From NCBI RefSeq assembly GCF_014192095.1, contig NZ_JACHXN010000013.1, positions 62,001-126,000 on the forward strand: a stretch of DNA of 64,000 bases, written 5' to 3'. A model generated the notes under the pieces. It did not search any database. It saw only the letters and a list, made by a program, of their open reading frames with translations, and was not told the DNA's origin. Source of the DNA: Phyllobacterium trifolii. Lineage in GTDB: Bacteria > Pseudomonadota > Alphaproteobacteria > Rhizobiales > Rhizobiaceae. Position numbers and translations under genes: made by a program. Shown here in pieces: positions 28,279-36,088 of the stretch. Position 1 is the first letter of the stretch; each line of letters begins with the position of its first letter.

Positions 28279-28415
28279 TTATTCGTCTGGGATCATTCGG
28301 TTTTGAAAGGCGCTATGGGGTGGAATGGTATTGCCTGAAGGGCCTCAGTTAGACTCACAAATTAATCAGACATTTACAGTTGCTGGTCTCAATGCTTCCT
28401 AACCGGGAGACAATC

Positions 28416-28931
28416 ATGAAGTCCGCAATCGCTTTGCTTTTCCTTATCGTGTTGACAGCTTGCCAGACGACACAGGGAACCAATTCAAGGTTTGCGCTGT
28501 CGAACACAAACGGCCCCGCCTTTACGGTTATGGGCAGTTCGGCGGTATCCTCTGAACAATTCAAGAAGGAAATGACATACAGGGCTGTTAACGAAGGGCA
28601 AAGGCGGGGCTACCCGGTTCTTGCGCTTGTCAGCAACTCGCCCGTGAGGACGGAAAACGGTTTGCATAAGATGACCGCCTCGTACATGGGGCTAAATAGT
28701 TTCGCTGAAGCCGGAAAGAGTCAGGCGCTTGCCGTGAACTCATATATTGAAACCGATAACGTTTCTGGTCGCAGGCAAACAACAAATCCGAGCAAATACG
28801 GTGGTGGTCTGTTCTATCCGACCACCGCGGAGGGGCGCGCCGCCGATGCGGCGTTGAAGGGTATATCCGAAGCATTGTGGGGCCCACATAATACCAGTGG
28901 CATAACCGTCCTTGCGAGATCGACGCAATAA
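28416..28931 (+). CDS. Hypothetical lipoprotein
   Basis: A 171-residue protein with a lipoprotein signal peptide (about 1-16, lipobox 'LTAC'). The mature part contains 'YRAVNEGQRRGYPVLALVSNSP' and 'SYIETDNVSGR', polar and beta-rich. The start at 28416 has a CGGGAG ribosome-binding site. Function unknown; probably anchored in a membrane facing the periplasm. It follows another envelope protein gene by 137 bp. Confidence 0.68.
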   Translation: MKSAIALLFLIVLTACQTTQGTNSRFALSNTNGPAFTVMGSSAVSSEQFKKEMTYRAVNEGQRRGYPVLALVSNSPVRTENGLHKMTASYMGLNSFAEAGKSQALAVNSYIETDNVSGRRQTTNPSKYGGGLFYPTTAEGRAADAALKGISEALWGPHNTSGITVLARSTQ

Positions 28932-29527
28932 GCCGTTGAACCACGCAGCCTGAACGGCCTAAGCTTGCCGCTTACGATGCAAGCCACGCAAAACAGGGAT
29001 GTTCGACATGCGGCGGCATGGGCCAACTACAATCAAGGTGTTGCCAACACGAACGCTTCAACTCAGCGCTCGCCAGACGTTTCCCTAATTGCGGCCCCAG
29101 ATTTGTAGCAATCGACGGTGACATGAAGCAGATGGCCCAGCGGTACGGTGTTATACCGAAGGGTAGCCGCAATATGCTCACGGCAGGCCGCTCAACGACA
29201 AGTGCGAGTGGAGCCCCTCGGACCCAACAACGCAGATAGCTAGTCATTCGCGCCTACGATTTGGCCTGCGTCAATGCGTACATTGTAAGGCGCTACGTCT
29301 AATCCTACATCCGATCCAGTCGACGCGGTTCTCCTCCCATTTATCCGCGTTGGCTGTTCCCCTCTGGAGGTTTTTAACCTTCACAATTGGGCCGGGCTTT
29401 TTAGTCCGGCTTTTTTTTGTCGAGAGCAGAGACCCGTAGTCATCACATTCGGTTCACGACGATCTGTGTACGGCCGTCAAATTGAACCTACGCCAGCGCG
29501 GGCGCCGTAAAATCGTGAGGAAATGCT
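28932..29527. other. Mostly non-coding region between two lipoprotein genes
   Basis: About 600 bp. A plus-strand frame (29018-29239, with upstream codons reading 'GCSTCGGMGQ') and a shorter one (28977) are open, but neither has a ribosome-binding site or known domain; they look like decayed coding DNA. A terminator-like hairpin lies at 29388-29418. Confidence 0.45.
29388..29418 (+). terminator. Rho-independent terminator
   Basis: GCCGGGCT / AGTCCGGC stem (one G-T pair) with a short T loop, followed by eight T residues. No clear gene lies directly upstream, which fits decay of the preceding DNA. Confidence 0.75.
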
Positions 29528-29680
29528 ATGTCTATAAAATCTCTGTTTTTGGTGGCCGCGATAGCACTATCAAGCCCTATGCTTTCTGGATGCATCGACA
29601 GCGGCGGCGGCACTCAATATCAGCCCTATCATCCGGATTGGACGGGTTCCAATGGCGTTAGTTCCGGTCATATGCATTAA
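29528..29680 (+). CDS. Very small lipoprotein (50 residues)
   Basis: Starts MSIKSLFLVAAIALSS and has lipobox 'LSGC' near residue 22, followed by a short Gly/Tyr/His-rich mature part ('SGGGTQYQPYHPDW'). A GAGGA ribosome-binding site precedes the ATG. The signal peptide and lipobox support a real gene despite its size. Mature part resembles the start of the Tyr/Gly-rich lipoprotein at 31257 in style, not in sequence. Function unknown. Confidence 0.6.
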   Translation: MSIKSLFLVAAIALSSPMLSGCIDSGGGTQYQPYHPDWTGSNGVSSGHMH

Positions 29681-29764
29681 CGTGTCAGTTGATGCAGGCC
29701 GCTCAACTACCAACCACGGATAGGAACGGCCGGTGAAAGCCCGGCACCATACGGCGCACGTGGG

Positions 29765-29850
29765 CTATGTATCAAACCTAGTGCCTTGAAAAGCGCTAGG
29801 TTTTTTACATTCCAAGCCTGCTTTCCCAATGTTTTCCCCAATGCGCCTCT
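29765..29850 (-). pseudogene. Second integrase-like C-terminal remnant
   Basis: Read on the minus strand this gives '..NIGKAGLECKKPSAF' and a stop. It follows the same pattern as the remnant beside tRNA-Asn (N-[IV]-two residues-x-GLE-two residues-K-three residues-F). The frame runs up to about 29956 but has no catalytic motifs. The match is short, so this is a tentative call. Confidence 0.3.
29774..29806 (+). terminator. Rho-independent terminator
   Basis: Stem CCTAGTGC / GCGCTAGG with flanking AAA and a run of six T. It lies about 100 bp after the 50-residue lipoprotein gene and could end its transcript. Confidence 0.75.
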
Positions 29851-29942
29851 GGTTGCGGATTTGCGTTCGGCATTGTTTGGCTGGTACTCTGCCCTTGGTT
29901 GCGTGAGCACAGGGCGGTATGCCGGCTGACACAGGGCGCGAT

Positions 29943-30074
29943 ATGGCGAATGGCAAAAACCTTCAGAGCTATTTGAGAATGAAGCACCGAAGGCGCTTGC
30001 GAAATTCCCTGAGACGGATCAGTCGGGCGATGAAAAAATTATTGCACAAGCGAGGGCGGAATCGTCCTGATTAG
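29943..30074 (+). CDS. Possible tiny, highly basic protein (43 residues)
   Basis: The frame starts MANGKNLQSYLRMKHRRR and has about 17 Lys/Arg in 43 residues, with no acidic residue before the last. An AGGG element lies six bases before the ATG. Such basic peptides can bind nucleic acid, but this one has no recognised family and the frame may be chance. Confidence 0.25.
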   Translation: MANGKNLQSYLRMKHRRRLRNSLRRISRAMKKLLHKRGRNRPD

Positions 30075-30132
30075 TACCAAGTGACTACCAAGGCCTACGG
30101 AACCGAGTCCCTTGGTTCTCCGTTCGGGTCCG

Positions 30133-30441
30133 ATGGATGATCGACTGTTCAACGCCGTGAGGATCATGACAAGCCAGCCTGGCAGGATGCGCGTGATCAC
30201 CTCCGCACTGCGCGCTGCCGAGTGCATCCTGAATGACTGGCCAATCGAGCAGGGAGCGAAGCTTTCCGTCGCGAGGGAAGCTCTTCTGGCCTGTCTTGAA
30301 CGCAAGCTCTCCCCCGGAGCCGCACGCATCGCTTTCATCGAAGCGGCAAAAGAAGCTGGCAACTATGTCGATGAACCAACGCGATTGCCGCCGGCAGGAA
30401 GAGTGAAGAAGTCGCATAGGGCCAGGCGGCGCCTTTCATAA
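30133..30441 (+). CDS. DUF982 domain protein
   Basis: A 102-residue protein with the DUF982 pattern: 'VITSALRAAECILNDWP' followed by 'AREALLACLERKLSPGAARIAFIEAAKEAG'. DUF982 proteins are short, common in Rhizobiales, often present in many copies, and of unknown function. The start is taken at the ATG at 30133; a TTG 7 codons upstream is possible, and neither has a strong ribosome-binding site. The C-terminus is basic. Confidence 0.75.
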   Translation: MDDRLFNAVRIMTSQPGRMRVITSALRAAECILNDWPIEQGAKLSVAREALLACLERKLSPGAARIAFIEAAKEAGNYVDEPTRLPPAGRVKKSHRARRRLS

Positions 30442-30511
30442 AGAAAACGGGCAACTTTCCTTTGGCCACCAGCGTTGTATAGTATTGCAAGTTTGGGAAG
30501 GAGTGACCACC

Positions 30512-30715
30512 ATGGGAGCATCATCGCAACACTTTGTCCGGAGAATGCCAACTGCGCCCGGCCATCTTATGGATGCGAGTAAACAACACATGCCCAAGAC
30601 CAAGCATGAACCGGAAAGGTTATCCGACGTGCTGAAACGCTCGAAGGGTGCTTATTCCATTAAAAAGCACACCGCCTTCGGCAAGGTAAGGGTCGTAAAA
30701 ACTCCGGACTTGTAA
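30512..30715 (+). CDS. Small hypothetical protein
   Basis: A 67-residue basic protein starting MGASSQHFVRRMP with a GGAAGGAG ribosome-binding site at good spacing. No membrane segment or known domain is seen. The C-terminal half is Lys-rich ('SIKKHTAFGKVRVVK'). Convergent with the small gene at 30768-30989. Confidence 0.5.
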   Translation: MGASSQHFVRRMPTAPGHLMDASKQHMPKTKHEPERLSDVLKRSKGAYSIKKHTAFGKVRVVKTPDL

Positions 30716-30767
30716 TCTGATCGGGACGATACGCCTCAAGGGCGATGATAATGAACAGGCGAGCTCC

Positions 30768-30989
30768 TCAACAGGAGCCCGCACCGGCCTCGCGAGCCTT
30801 GTCCTCGACCAAAGCATCAATCGCGCGCTGAACCTCCTGCAATCCCCATCCGGCAGCAAGCGCCTCCTGTGCGATGGCATACATCTCGTTCGATGAAACC
30901 TTGTCAAGGAACTGATCGCGCATCGCCTCGCGCCATTCTGCTTCGCGCTGTTCATCGTCTTCGGCAGATCGCGGGGATGCAATACGCAT
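30768..30989 (-). CDS. Small acidic helical hypothetical protein
   Basis: A 73-residue protein from the ATG at 30989, which has a TAGGAGTGAG ribosome-binding site. It is mostly charged helix ('DEQREAEWREAMRDQFLDKV', 'EVQRAIDALVEDKAREAG'), cytoplasmic, and has one C-terminal cysteine. Upstream frame extension is a shadow. No family recognised. Confidence 0.55.
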   Translation of the reverse strand: MRIASPRSAEDDEQREAEWREAMRDQFLDKVSSNEMYAIAQEALAAGWGLQEVQRAIDALVEDKAREAGAGSC

Positions 30990-31256
30990 GGCACTCACTC
31001 CTACGGAAAAGGCATGGTAGCGAATCACTTCTGAAAACGCAAAGCCTGTCAAGTCCAACAACATTCGGGACGTATCGCACCGACGCATATCTTTATCACG
31101 GCTTTGGATGGAGCTTGGCAAAACAATGGATTTGCGGGTAAGACCACAGGACAGGCGCCCCACACCGATCGCATTTTCACCAATGAACACGCTGGAACCT
31201 TTTCGTCGTGCATTTGTTGAACAATCACAGCGACTGAGCACCAGTCGGGAGGACTC

Positions 31257-31682
31257 ATGATGTCAATGAAATCACTCATAATCGCCGCCGTAGTCGGCCT
31301 GTCGGGCCTGTCGGCCTCCGGATGCGTCGAAACCACCGGACCTTACTATGGCGGGTACAGCGGATATGGCGGCTATTACGGAACCACCATTTATGACGAC
31401 GGATATTATAACGGACCTCGCTATTACAACAACAGGTCCCGTTACTACAGTAACCGCCGTTATGATGGAAACCGCGATGACTACCGCCGCCGCAATGATT
31501 GGCGGGACAATTCAGGTAGCCGTGACGATTGGCGCCGCAGGCAGCAAGCCCGCGCGGACCGTCCCGATACACCGCGTCCTGCAAGGCCGTCGCGAAATGA
31601 CAGTCGGCCCCCAAGCCAGCCCGATATATACGTCCCTCCAGTCAGCAGACCTGGCGGATACATGGGTAATCAGCAACGCTAG
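31257..31682 (+). CDS. Tyr/Gly/Arg-rich lipoprotein
   Basis: A 141-residue protein with a lipoprotein signal peptide and lipobox 'ASGC' near residue 23. The mature part is low complexity: first 'YYGGYSGYGGYYG' repeats, then an Arg/Asp-rich block ('RRRNDWRDN', 'RDDWRRRQQ') and a Pro/Ser-rich end. A strong GGGAGGA ribosome-binding site precedes the ATG. Such compositions occur in rhizobial envelope proteins of unknown role; the Tyr/Arg content could favour protein or polysaccharide binding. Confidence 0.72.
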   Translation: MMSMKSLIIAAVVGLSGLSASGCVETTGPYYGGYSGYGGYYGTTIYDDGYYNGPRYYNNRSRYYSNRRYDGNRDDYRRRNDWRDNSGSRDDWRRRQQARADRPDTPRPARPSRNDSRPPSQPDIYVPPVSRPGGYMGNQQR

Positions 31683-31734
31683 TTGAGAAGACAGGTGGGC
31701 GCCGCGAAAATCCACGGCGCCCAAACTGTTTCTA

Positions 31735-31941
31735 TCAAACATGCTTTGGCGGCTCCCTCACCTCGTCGGGGTTCGGGACGGGCATTTCGTCGGGCAAGCG
31801 GTCAGGTGGCGGTTCCTCCACCGGAATTTCGCTTGGCGGACCAGGTTCTGGCGGCAGTTCTTCGGGCCGTGGCGCGGGGCCAGGATCGGTTGGCCGGTTC
31901 GTGTCTGGTCCTGGCTTCGGAATTGGTGCTGGATCGCCCAT
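31735..31941 (-). CDS. Proline-rich acidic small protein
   Basis: A 68-residue protein, about one third proline, with Pro-Glu / Pro-Asp repeats ('GPAPRPEELPPEPGPP', 'PDRLPDEMPVPNPDE'). A near-perfect AGGAGG ribosome-binding site precedes the ATG, which strongly supports translation. No signal peptide. I recognise similar short Pro-rich proteins in Rhizobiales, without a known function. Probably unstructured. Confidence 0.65.
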   Translation of the reverse strand: MGDPAPIPKPGPDTNRPTDPGPAPRPEELPPEPGPPSEIPVEEPPPDRLPDEMPVPNPDEVREPPKHV

Positions 31942-32063
31942 ATTGTACCTCCTATATCGAAGGTTAATCCCGCGCGTCCGCTAATGTTCCGCTGCTTCTT
32001 GCGCGCACAAGGGCTTTATGCTCGAATCGGCACCATCCCGTAGCCAAAAATTGATAGTTCGCC

Positions 32064-32372
32064 ATGTCATTCAGACCGCCGCAAAGCATCGCCGCCAGGT
32101 TCGACCGGGACAGCCCGCCAAACGCCCTTGATATGGAAATCATGGCGGAAATGGCCGCCGCGCTTGGCCGTGCTGGAGAAAAGGTCGAACAGACATTGGA
32201 AAAGCTTCACGCAGCACCGGAGTCCGGGCGACTTCCCGAGCTCAATGCCGCGGCACGCGCCGTCCACGCCTATTTCATCCAGCGCGAACTATGCGGCCTG
32301 CGCAATCACGACGACGCTATCCGTCACTACGGCATTCCGCGTGCGGTGCTGGTGCGGTTGGGTGCTGTCTGA
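32064..32372 (+). CDS. DUF6665-like small protein
   Basis: A 102-residue cytoplasmic helical protein. It starts MSFRPPQSIAARFD and ends 'YFIQRELCGLRNHDDAIRHYGIPRAVLVRLGAV'; this C-terminal block with 'QRELCGLR' and 'YGIP' is the part I associate with DUF6665 proteins of alphaproteobacteria. The family name is from memory and unverified. Function unknown. Convergent with the DUF2171 gene. Confidence 0.65.
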   Translation: MSFRPPQSIAARFDRDSPPNALDMEIMAEMAAALGRAGEKVEQTLEKLHAAPESGRLPELNAAARAVHAYFIQRELCGLRNHDDAIRHYGIPRAVLVRLGAV

Positions 32373-32405
32373 CAGGCCTGAAGGGATCTATTCGGGCGAT
32401 ACAGA

Positions 32406-32654
32406 TTATTTTTCAGATTTCTCTTCTTCAAACATCACTGCCACATCAGAATTGGCCGACAGCCGAACCTTGTTGCCTTCCACTTCCGCCACCAGAGATG
32501 TTGAAATGTAATGATGATGGCCCTTGTGCGAGCCCTCCCCGCTATCTTTTTTCGTCAGTTTGATGCGCGCCCCATCGACGTGATCCACTGTCCCAACATG
32601 GACACCATCCGCTCCGATGACTTCCATATGTTCCTTGATGCCTGTTACAGCCAT
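32406..32654 (-). CDS. DUF2171 domain protein
   Basis: An 82-residue protein starting MAVTGIKEHMEVIGADGVHVG, with 'VDGARIKLTKKDSG', a His-rich 'GHHHYI' and an acidic end. This is the DUF2171 layout (PRC-barrel-like small beta fold), often seen among stress-induced genes in Rhizobiales. The ATG at 32654 has a TGGAGGT ribosome-binding site and is preferred over one 19 codons upstream. Role unknown. Confidence 0.8.
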   Translation of the reverse strand: MAVTGIKEHMEVIGADGVHVGTVDHVDGARIKLTKKDSGEGSHKGHHHYISTSLVAEVEGNKVRLSANSDVAVMFEEEKSEK

Positions 32655-32802
32655 GACTTTACCTCCAAAAAGTGACGCGACAGGAACGCACGAAATGAAC
32701 TTTGGATGCATTGCTGCGTTGAAGGCTTACGTGGGAGTTGCGAAACCTCTACTTTGATCGCAGAAATTCCTTTTCGATCATATCAATAGGTCCTGATCCT
32801 GA

Positions 32803-34308
32803 ATGACCCACGAAATTTTGACGCCCGAAGAGATGGGTGAGGCGGACAGGCGGACGATCGCGGCCGGTCCTTATGATGGCTACGGCCTGATGCTGAATGC
32901 CGGGGCTGCCATTGCCCGCCACCTTCTCGCGAAATATGGCGACGCGACCGGATTTCATGTCCTGTGCGGACCCGGAAACAATGGCGGTGACGGCTATGTC
33001 GTTGCACGGCTGCTCGCTGAGAGCGGTGCGACGGTAGATGTCTGGTCATCCGGCGCACCCAAGCCGCAGACCGACGCGGCGCGAGCGCTTCAGGACTGTC
33101 CGCTCCAGCCGCGGCCGATCGGAGGATTCCGGCCGAACTACGGCAGCCTCGTTGTCGATGCGCTGTTTGGCGCAGGATTGAACAAAGAGATCACAGGCGA
33201 AGCGGCGGGCGCGATCGGGCGTGCCAACGAAGCCTCGGTAAAGCGGGTTGCTGTCGATGTGCCTTCGGGGCTTGACGGCTCAACAGGCCAGCCGCTCGGT
33301 ACGGTCTTCAAGGCGACAAGCACAATCACGTTTTTTCGCAAGAAACCTGGCCACCTGCTATATCCGGGGCGTCATCTGTGCGGCGCGTTGATCGTCTCGG
33401 ATATCGGCATAAGCAAGGACGTTCTTCGCGATATCCAACCACGCTGTTTTGAGAACACGCCGGATCTTTGGCGCGCCCTGCTTCCGGCGCCGGAAGCCGA
33501 CACCCACAAGTACAAGCGCGGTCACGTCGCAGTGTTTTCCGGCGGGGCAACCGCAACAGGCGCCGCGCGGCTATCGGCGTTGGCGGCAGCAAGAAGCGGT
33601 GCGGGCGCCGTGACACTTCTGTCGCCGGCGGAAGCGCTAGGCGTCAACGCCACCCATCTCACCTCGATCATGCTCAGCCGCTGTGACCACCCGGAAGATC
33701 TGCGGTCTTTTATCGAAACACGGAAGGCCTCAAGCTTCGTGCTCGGACCGGGTTTCGGTATTGGCGAAAAAGCCCGCGACTTTGCCCTCGCCCTGTTGCG
33801 GAACCAGGATGCGAAACTGGTTTTCGATGCCGACGCGATCACATCGTTTCGGGATCATCCGGACATCCTTTTCAACGCCTCACGCAGCGCACCGGAAATC
33901 CGTCTGGTGCTGACACCGCACGACGGTGAGTTCAGGCGCCTGTTTCCCGATATTGACGAGAAAGACGTGCCTTCAAAGGTCGAACGGGCCCGCGCCGCCG
34001 CTTCCCGTTCCCATGCGATCATCATCTACAAGGGCGCCGACACTGTTATCGCATCGCCCGATGGTTGCGCCGCGATCAATACCAATGGAACTCCGCTTTT
34101 GGCCACCGCAGGTTCGGGCGATGTTCTCGCAGGTCTTGCCGCGGGCCTGATGGCGCAGGGCATGCCTGCATTCGAGGCGGCCTGTGCGGCGGTCTTCATT
34201 CACGGCGCGGCGGCACGCAGGCTGCGTTTCGGGCTGATTGCCGAAGATCTTCCAGCAGCAGCAGCCTTCGTTCTTTCGGATTTGTTGGGGAATTTGGTTC
34301 AGGAGTGA
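32803..34308 (+). CDS. nnr: Bifunctional NAD(P)H-hydrate repair enzyme (epimerase/dehydratase)
   Basis: Repairs damaged NAD(P)H hydrates. The 501-residue protein joins an N-terminal YjeF_N epimerase domain (about 1-215: 'CGPGNNGGDGYVVARLL', 'VDVPSGLDG') to a C-terminal ADP/ATP-dependent dehydratase domain (about 230-495: 'GHVAVFSGG', 'FVLGPGFGIG', 'TPHDGEFRRLFP', 'ATAGSGDVLAGL'). Both halves look complete. The usual name in E. coli is nnr (yjeF). It is followed by a lipoprotein gene. Confidence 0.93.
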   Translation: MTHEILTPEEMGEADRRTIAAGPYDGYGLMLNAGAAIARHLLAKYGDATGFHVLCGPGNNGGDGYVVARLLAESGATVDVWSSGAPKPQTDAARALQDCPLQPRPIGGFRPNYGSLVVDALFGAGLNKEITGEAAGAIGRANEASVKRVAVDVPSGLDGSTGQPLGTVFKATSTITFFRKKPGHLLYPGRHLCGALIVSDIGISKDVLRDIQPRCFENTPDLWRALLPAPEADTHKYKRGHVAVFSGGATATGAARLSALAAARSGAGAVTLLSPAEALGVNATHLTSIMLSRCDHPEDLRSFIETRKASSFVLGPGFGIGEKARDFALALLRNQDAKLVFDADAITSFRDHPDILFNASRSAPEIRLVLTPHDGEFRRLFPDIDEKDVPSKVERARAAASRSHAIIIYKGADTVIASPDGCAAINTNGTPLLATAGSGDVLAGLAAGLMAQGMPAFEAACAAVFIHGAAARRLRFGLIAEDLPAAAAFVLSDLLGNLVQE

Positions 34309-34360
34309 TTTCAGGGAAACCGGCAAGCGCTGGATCGACCGAAATATTGAGGAGATGGAC

Positions 34361-34768
34361 ATGAGAATTTTTTGTCGACTGATTGCCTTGATGTTACTGG
34401 CCGGATTGGCAGGATGCGCCGCGATTTCATACGCCAAGGACAATTATGCGGGAATTTCACCCCAGCAGTACAAAGCAGCCAACGGCGACAGATACACAAT
34501 CTATGACAATATCGCGCAAAGCCGATTGATGATCGGACCGGCAGGCAGCGCTTCTGCAACTGAAGGATTCGTCAAAGGTCTTGGTCTGAGTTCCACACCT
34601 CCTGTGGTCTACCGCGATGCTGCCGAACAGTATTTGCGGTCTACCGAGCGCAACTGCACCGCGCAGGATGTCACCCTTATCCTAGATCCGCGCTACGAGG
34701 TGCGCTATCGCTGCGACCGCACGCGCGGACCTTCCGATGTGCTGCTTGGCCCGGCCCGGCCCGGCTAG
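34361..34768 (+). CDS. Hypothetical lipoprotein
   Basis: A 135-residue protein with a lipoprotein signal peptide (lipobox 'LAGC' near residue 19). The mature part contains 'YKAANGDRYTIYDNIAQSRLMIGP' and two cysteines further on ('RNCTAQDVTL', 'VRYRCDR') that may form a disulfide. A GAGGAG ribosome-binding site supports the ATG at 34361. Lies 52 bp after nnr; not related by known function. No family recognised. Confidence 0.68.
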   Translation: MRIFCRLIALMLLAGLAGCAAISYAKDNYAGISPQQYKAANGDRYTIYDNIAQSRLMIGPAGSASATEGFVKGLGLSSTPPVVYRDAAEQYLRSTERNCTAQDVTLILDPRYEVRYRCDRTRGPSDVLLGPARPG

Positions 34769-35074
34769 GGTCTGTTGGATCAGATTTGTCCTGATTCATT
34801 AACCCTGTCTTTACCTTGATCATTCACCTTGTTCTCAAGCGCGATTTGTACGGCGTACGCGCTTCCAAGGTTTCTTGCCACGCGTCATCAATTCGTCGCA
34901 ATGGCAGGCTAATGATTACACATAGCGAATAGCTTATTTCCATTTTTGACCACGGATGTACTGGCACTGGTGTCGAGGTAAGCTTAGGAAGGTCGGGTAG
35001 CTCCCGGCCTTTTGCTTTTTGATCGCTGCAGTTGATGATTCGAACGCGCGGGTCGCCCCCCATCGTCCTTTCTG
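34769..35074. other. Intergenic region before the pilus operon end
   Basis: About 300 bp without a gene. It contains a terminator-like hairpin at 34991-35022. Confidence 0.5.
34991..35022 (+). terminator. Rho-independent terminator
   Basis: GGTCGGG / CCCGGCC stem with a TAGCT loop followed by TTTTGCTTTTT on the plus strand, downstream of the lipoprotein gene. Confidence 0.7.
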
Positions 35075-36088
35075 TCAATTGTATTCGAGCGTAACGACCA
35101 CATTATCCGTGTAGGTTCCCGGCGAAGGGGTCGCCTGCCTAGGGACGCGCGCATAGATCGGAATTACCTTTCTTTTGCCTTCGCCTTGCTGATCTTTCAA
35201 AAAACCTGTCGTTGCGTTGTCGCCCCAAGGCTGGAGTCGTTTGTCGTCGCTGTAGAGATTGTGGCTGATCTTCTCATTGCCATTCGCCATGTTCCGGGTC
35301 TTGTTAACGTCGCCCTGACCGCCCCATCCGAGTTTGACAGCATATTTCGTGCTTGCGTCGCAATTCACCGTCACGGCACCCTGCTGATCGCGGGGCTGGT
35401 CCAGGTCTTGCCAATTTCCAAAGTCGATATGCTGACTGACATCCAATGCACAGAATGGCTTGACTTGAACGCGGACCTGCATGGTGGCGGTTACAGTGTC
35501 GCCCCCGGTAAAACTGCAGCCGGGAGGAAAAAACCATCCGGGAAATAGGAATCCCCCGACTGGTATGTAACGGAATTTAGCCTGCACGGTATCCGTATAG
35601 ACCCCCTCCTCGATGCCCTTCGTGTCCAGGATCGAACCATATATGGGGAAGGATGAACTGGAGGGTACCCATTCATTTATTCTGACGAAATTGAACGGCA
35701 ACACCATCTCATTGGGAACCTCGGTGCCAACCGTGTAGGGAGAGGCTTTGTTGGGGCCTCCAGCCAGCTGATAACCGATTTTCTTGCCATTGGGCCCGAT
35801 CATGGAACGAGTCGTTGAACTGCCCGTCGTGCCGGCGTCCAGCGACATGCAAACACGAACCGGTTGTTGAAAGAAGCCCAGGACACTTATAAATACGTAG
35901 CTGCTGCAATCGGCATCTATCTGCATTTTCTGCTCGCTGGTCCTGCTGAGAAGAGGATCCATGCTGAACTCTAGAACGCCGGACTTGTCGAACGTGCATT
36001 TCAATTGATCGGCCGCCGAGGCCGTTCCCGACGCCAGAAACAGAACGAACAAACACATCAACGGCAGCAGAAAACGTTTCATTGACAC
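35075..36088 (-). CDS. Spore coat U domain tip adhesin of a Csu-type pilus
   Basis: The 337-residue secreted protein has a signal peptide (about 1-25), an N-terminal adhesin-like domain and a C-terminal spore coat protein U (SCPU) domain (about 190-337: 'CALDVSQHIDFGNW', 'VNCDASTKYAVKLGWG', 'PSPGTYTDNVVVTLEYN'). Such two-domain proteins are tip adhesins in archaic chaperone-usher pili (CsuE-like). The final alternating hydrophobic strand is the donor/groove strand type. Its start overlaps the usher stop by 10 bp. Secreted; the likely surface attachment role is inferred from family. Confidence 0.8.
   Translation of the reverse strand: MSMKRFLLPLMCLFVLFLASGTASAADQLKCTFDKSGVLEFSMDPLLSRTSEQKMQIDADCSSYVFISVLGFFQQPVRVCMSLDAGTTGSSTTRSMIGPNGKKIGYQLAGGPNKASPYTVGTEVPNEMVLPFNFVRINEWVPSSSSFPIYGSILDTKGIEEGVYTDTVQAKFRYIPVGGFLFPGWFFPPGCSFTGGDTVTATMQVRVQVKPFCALDVSQHIDFGNWQDLDQPRDQQGAVTVNCDASTKYAVKLGWGGQGDVNKTRNMANGNEKISHNLYSDDKRLQPWGDNATTGFLKDQQGEGKRKVIPIYARVPRQATPSPGTYTDNVVVTLEYN

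Larger units (their letters stand above)
29681..30132. other. Region with integrase-like tail, terminator and a possible tiny gene
   Basis: About 450 bp. It includes the hairpin at 29774-29806, the integrase-like remnant at 29765-29850 and a possible 43-residue basic ORF at 29943-30074. Otherwise nothing is recognised. Confidence 0.4.

Noticed and set aside
28977-29107. 43-codon plus-strand ORF
   Set aside because: No ribosome-binding site before the ATG and no family resemblance.
34824-35078. Minus-strand ORF of 84 codons after the adhesin gene
   Set aside because: Overlaps a terminator and has no known domain; not supported.
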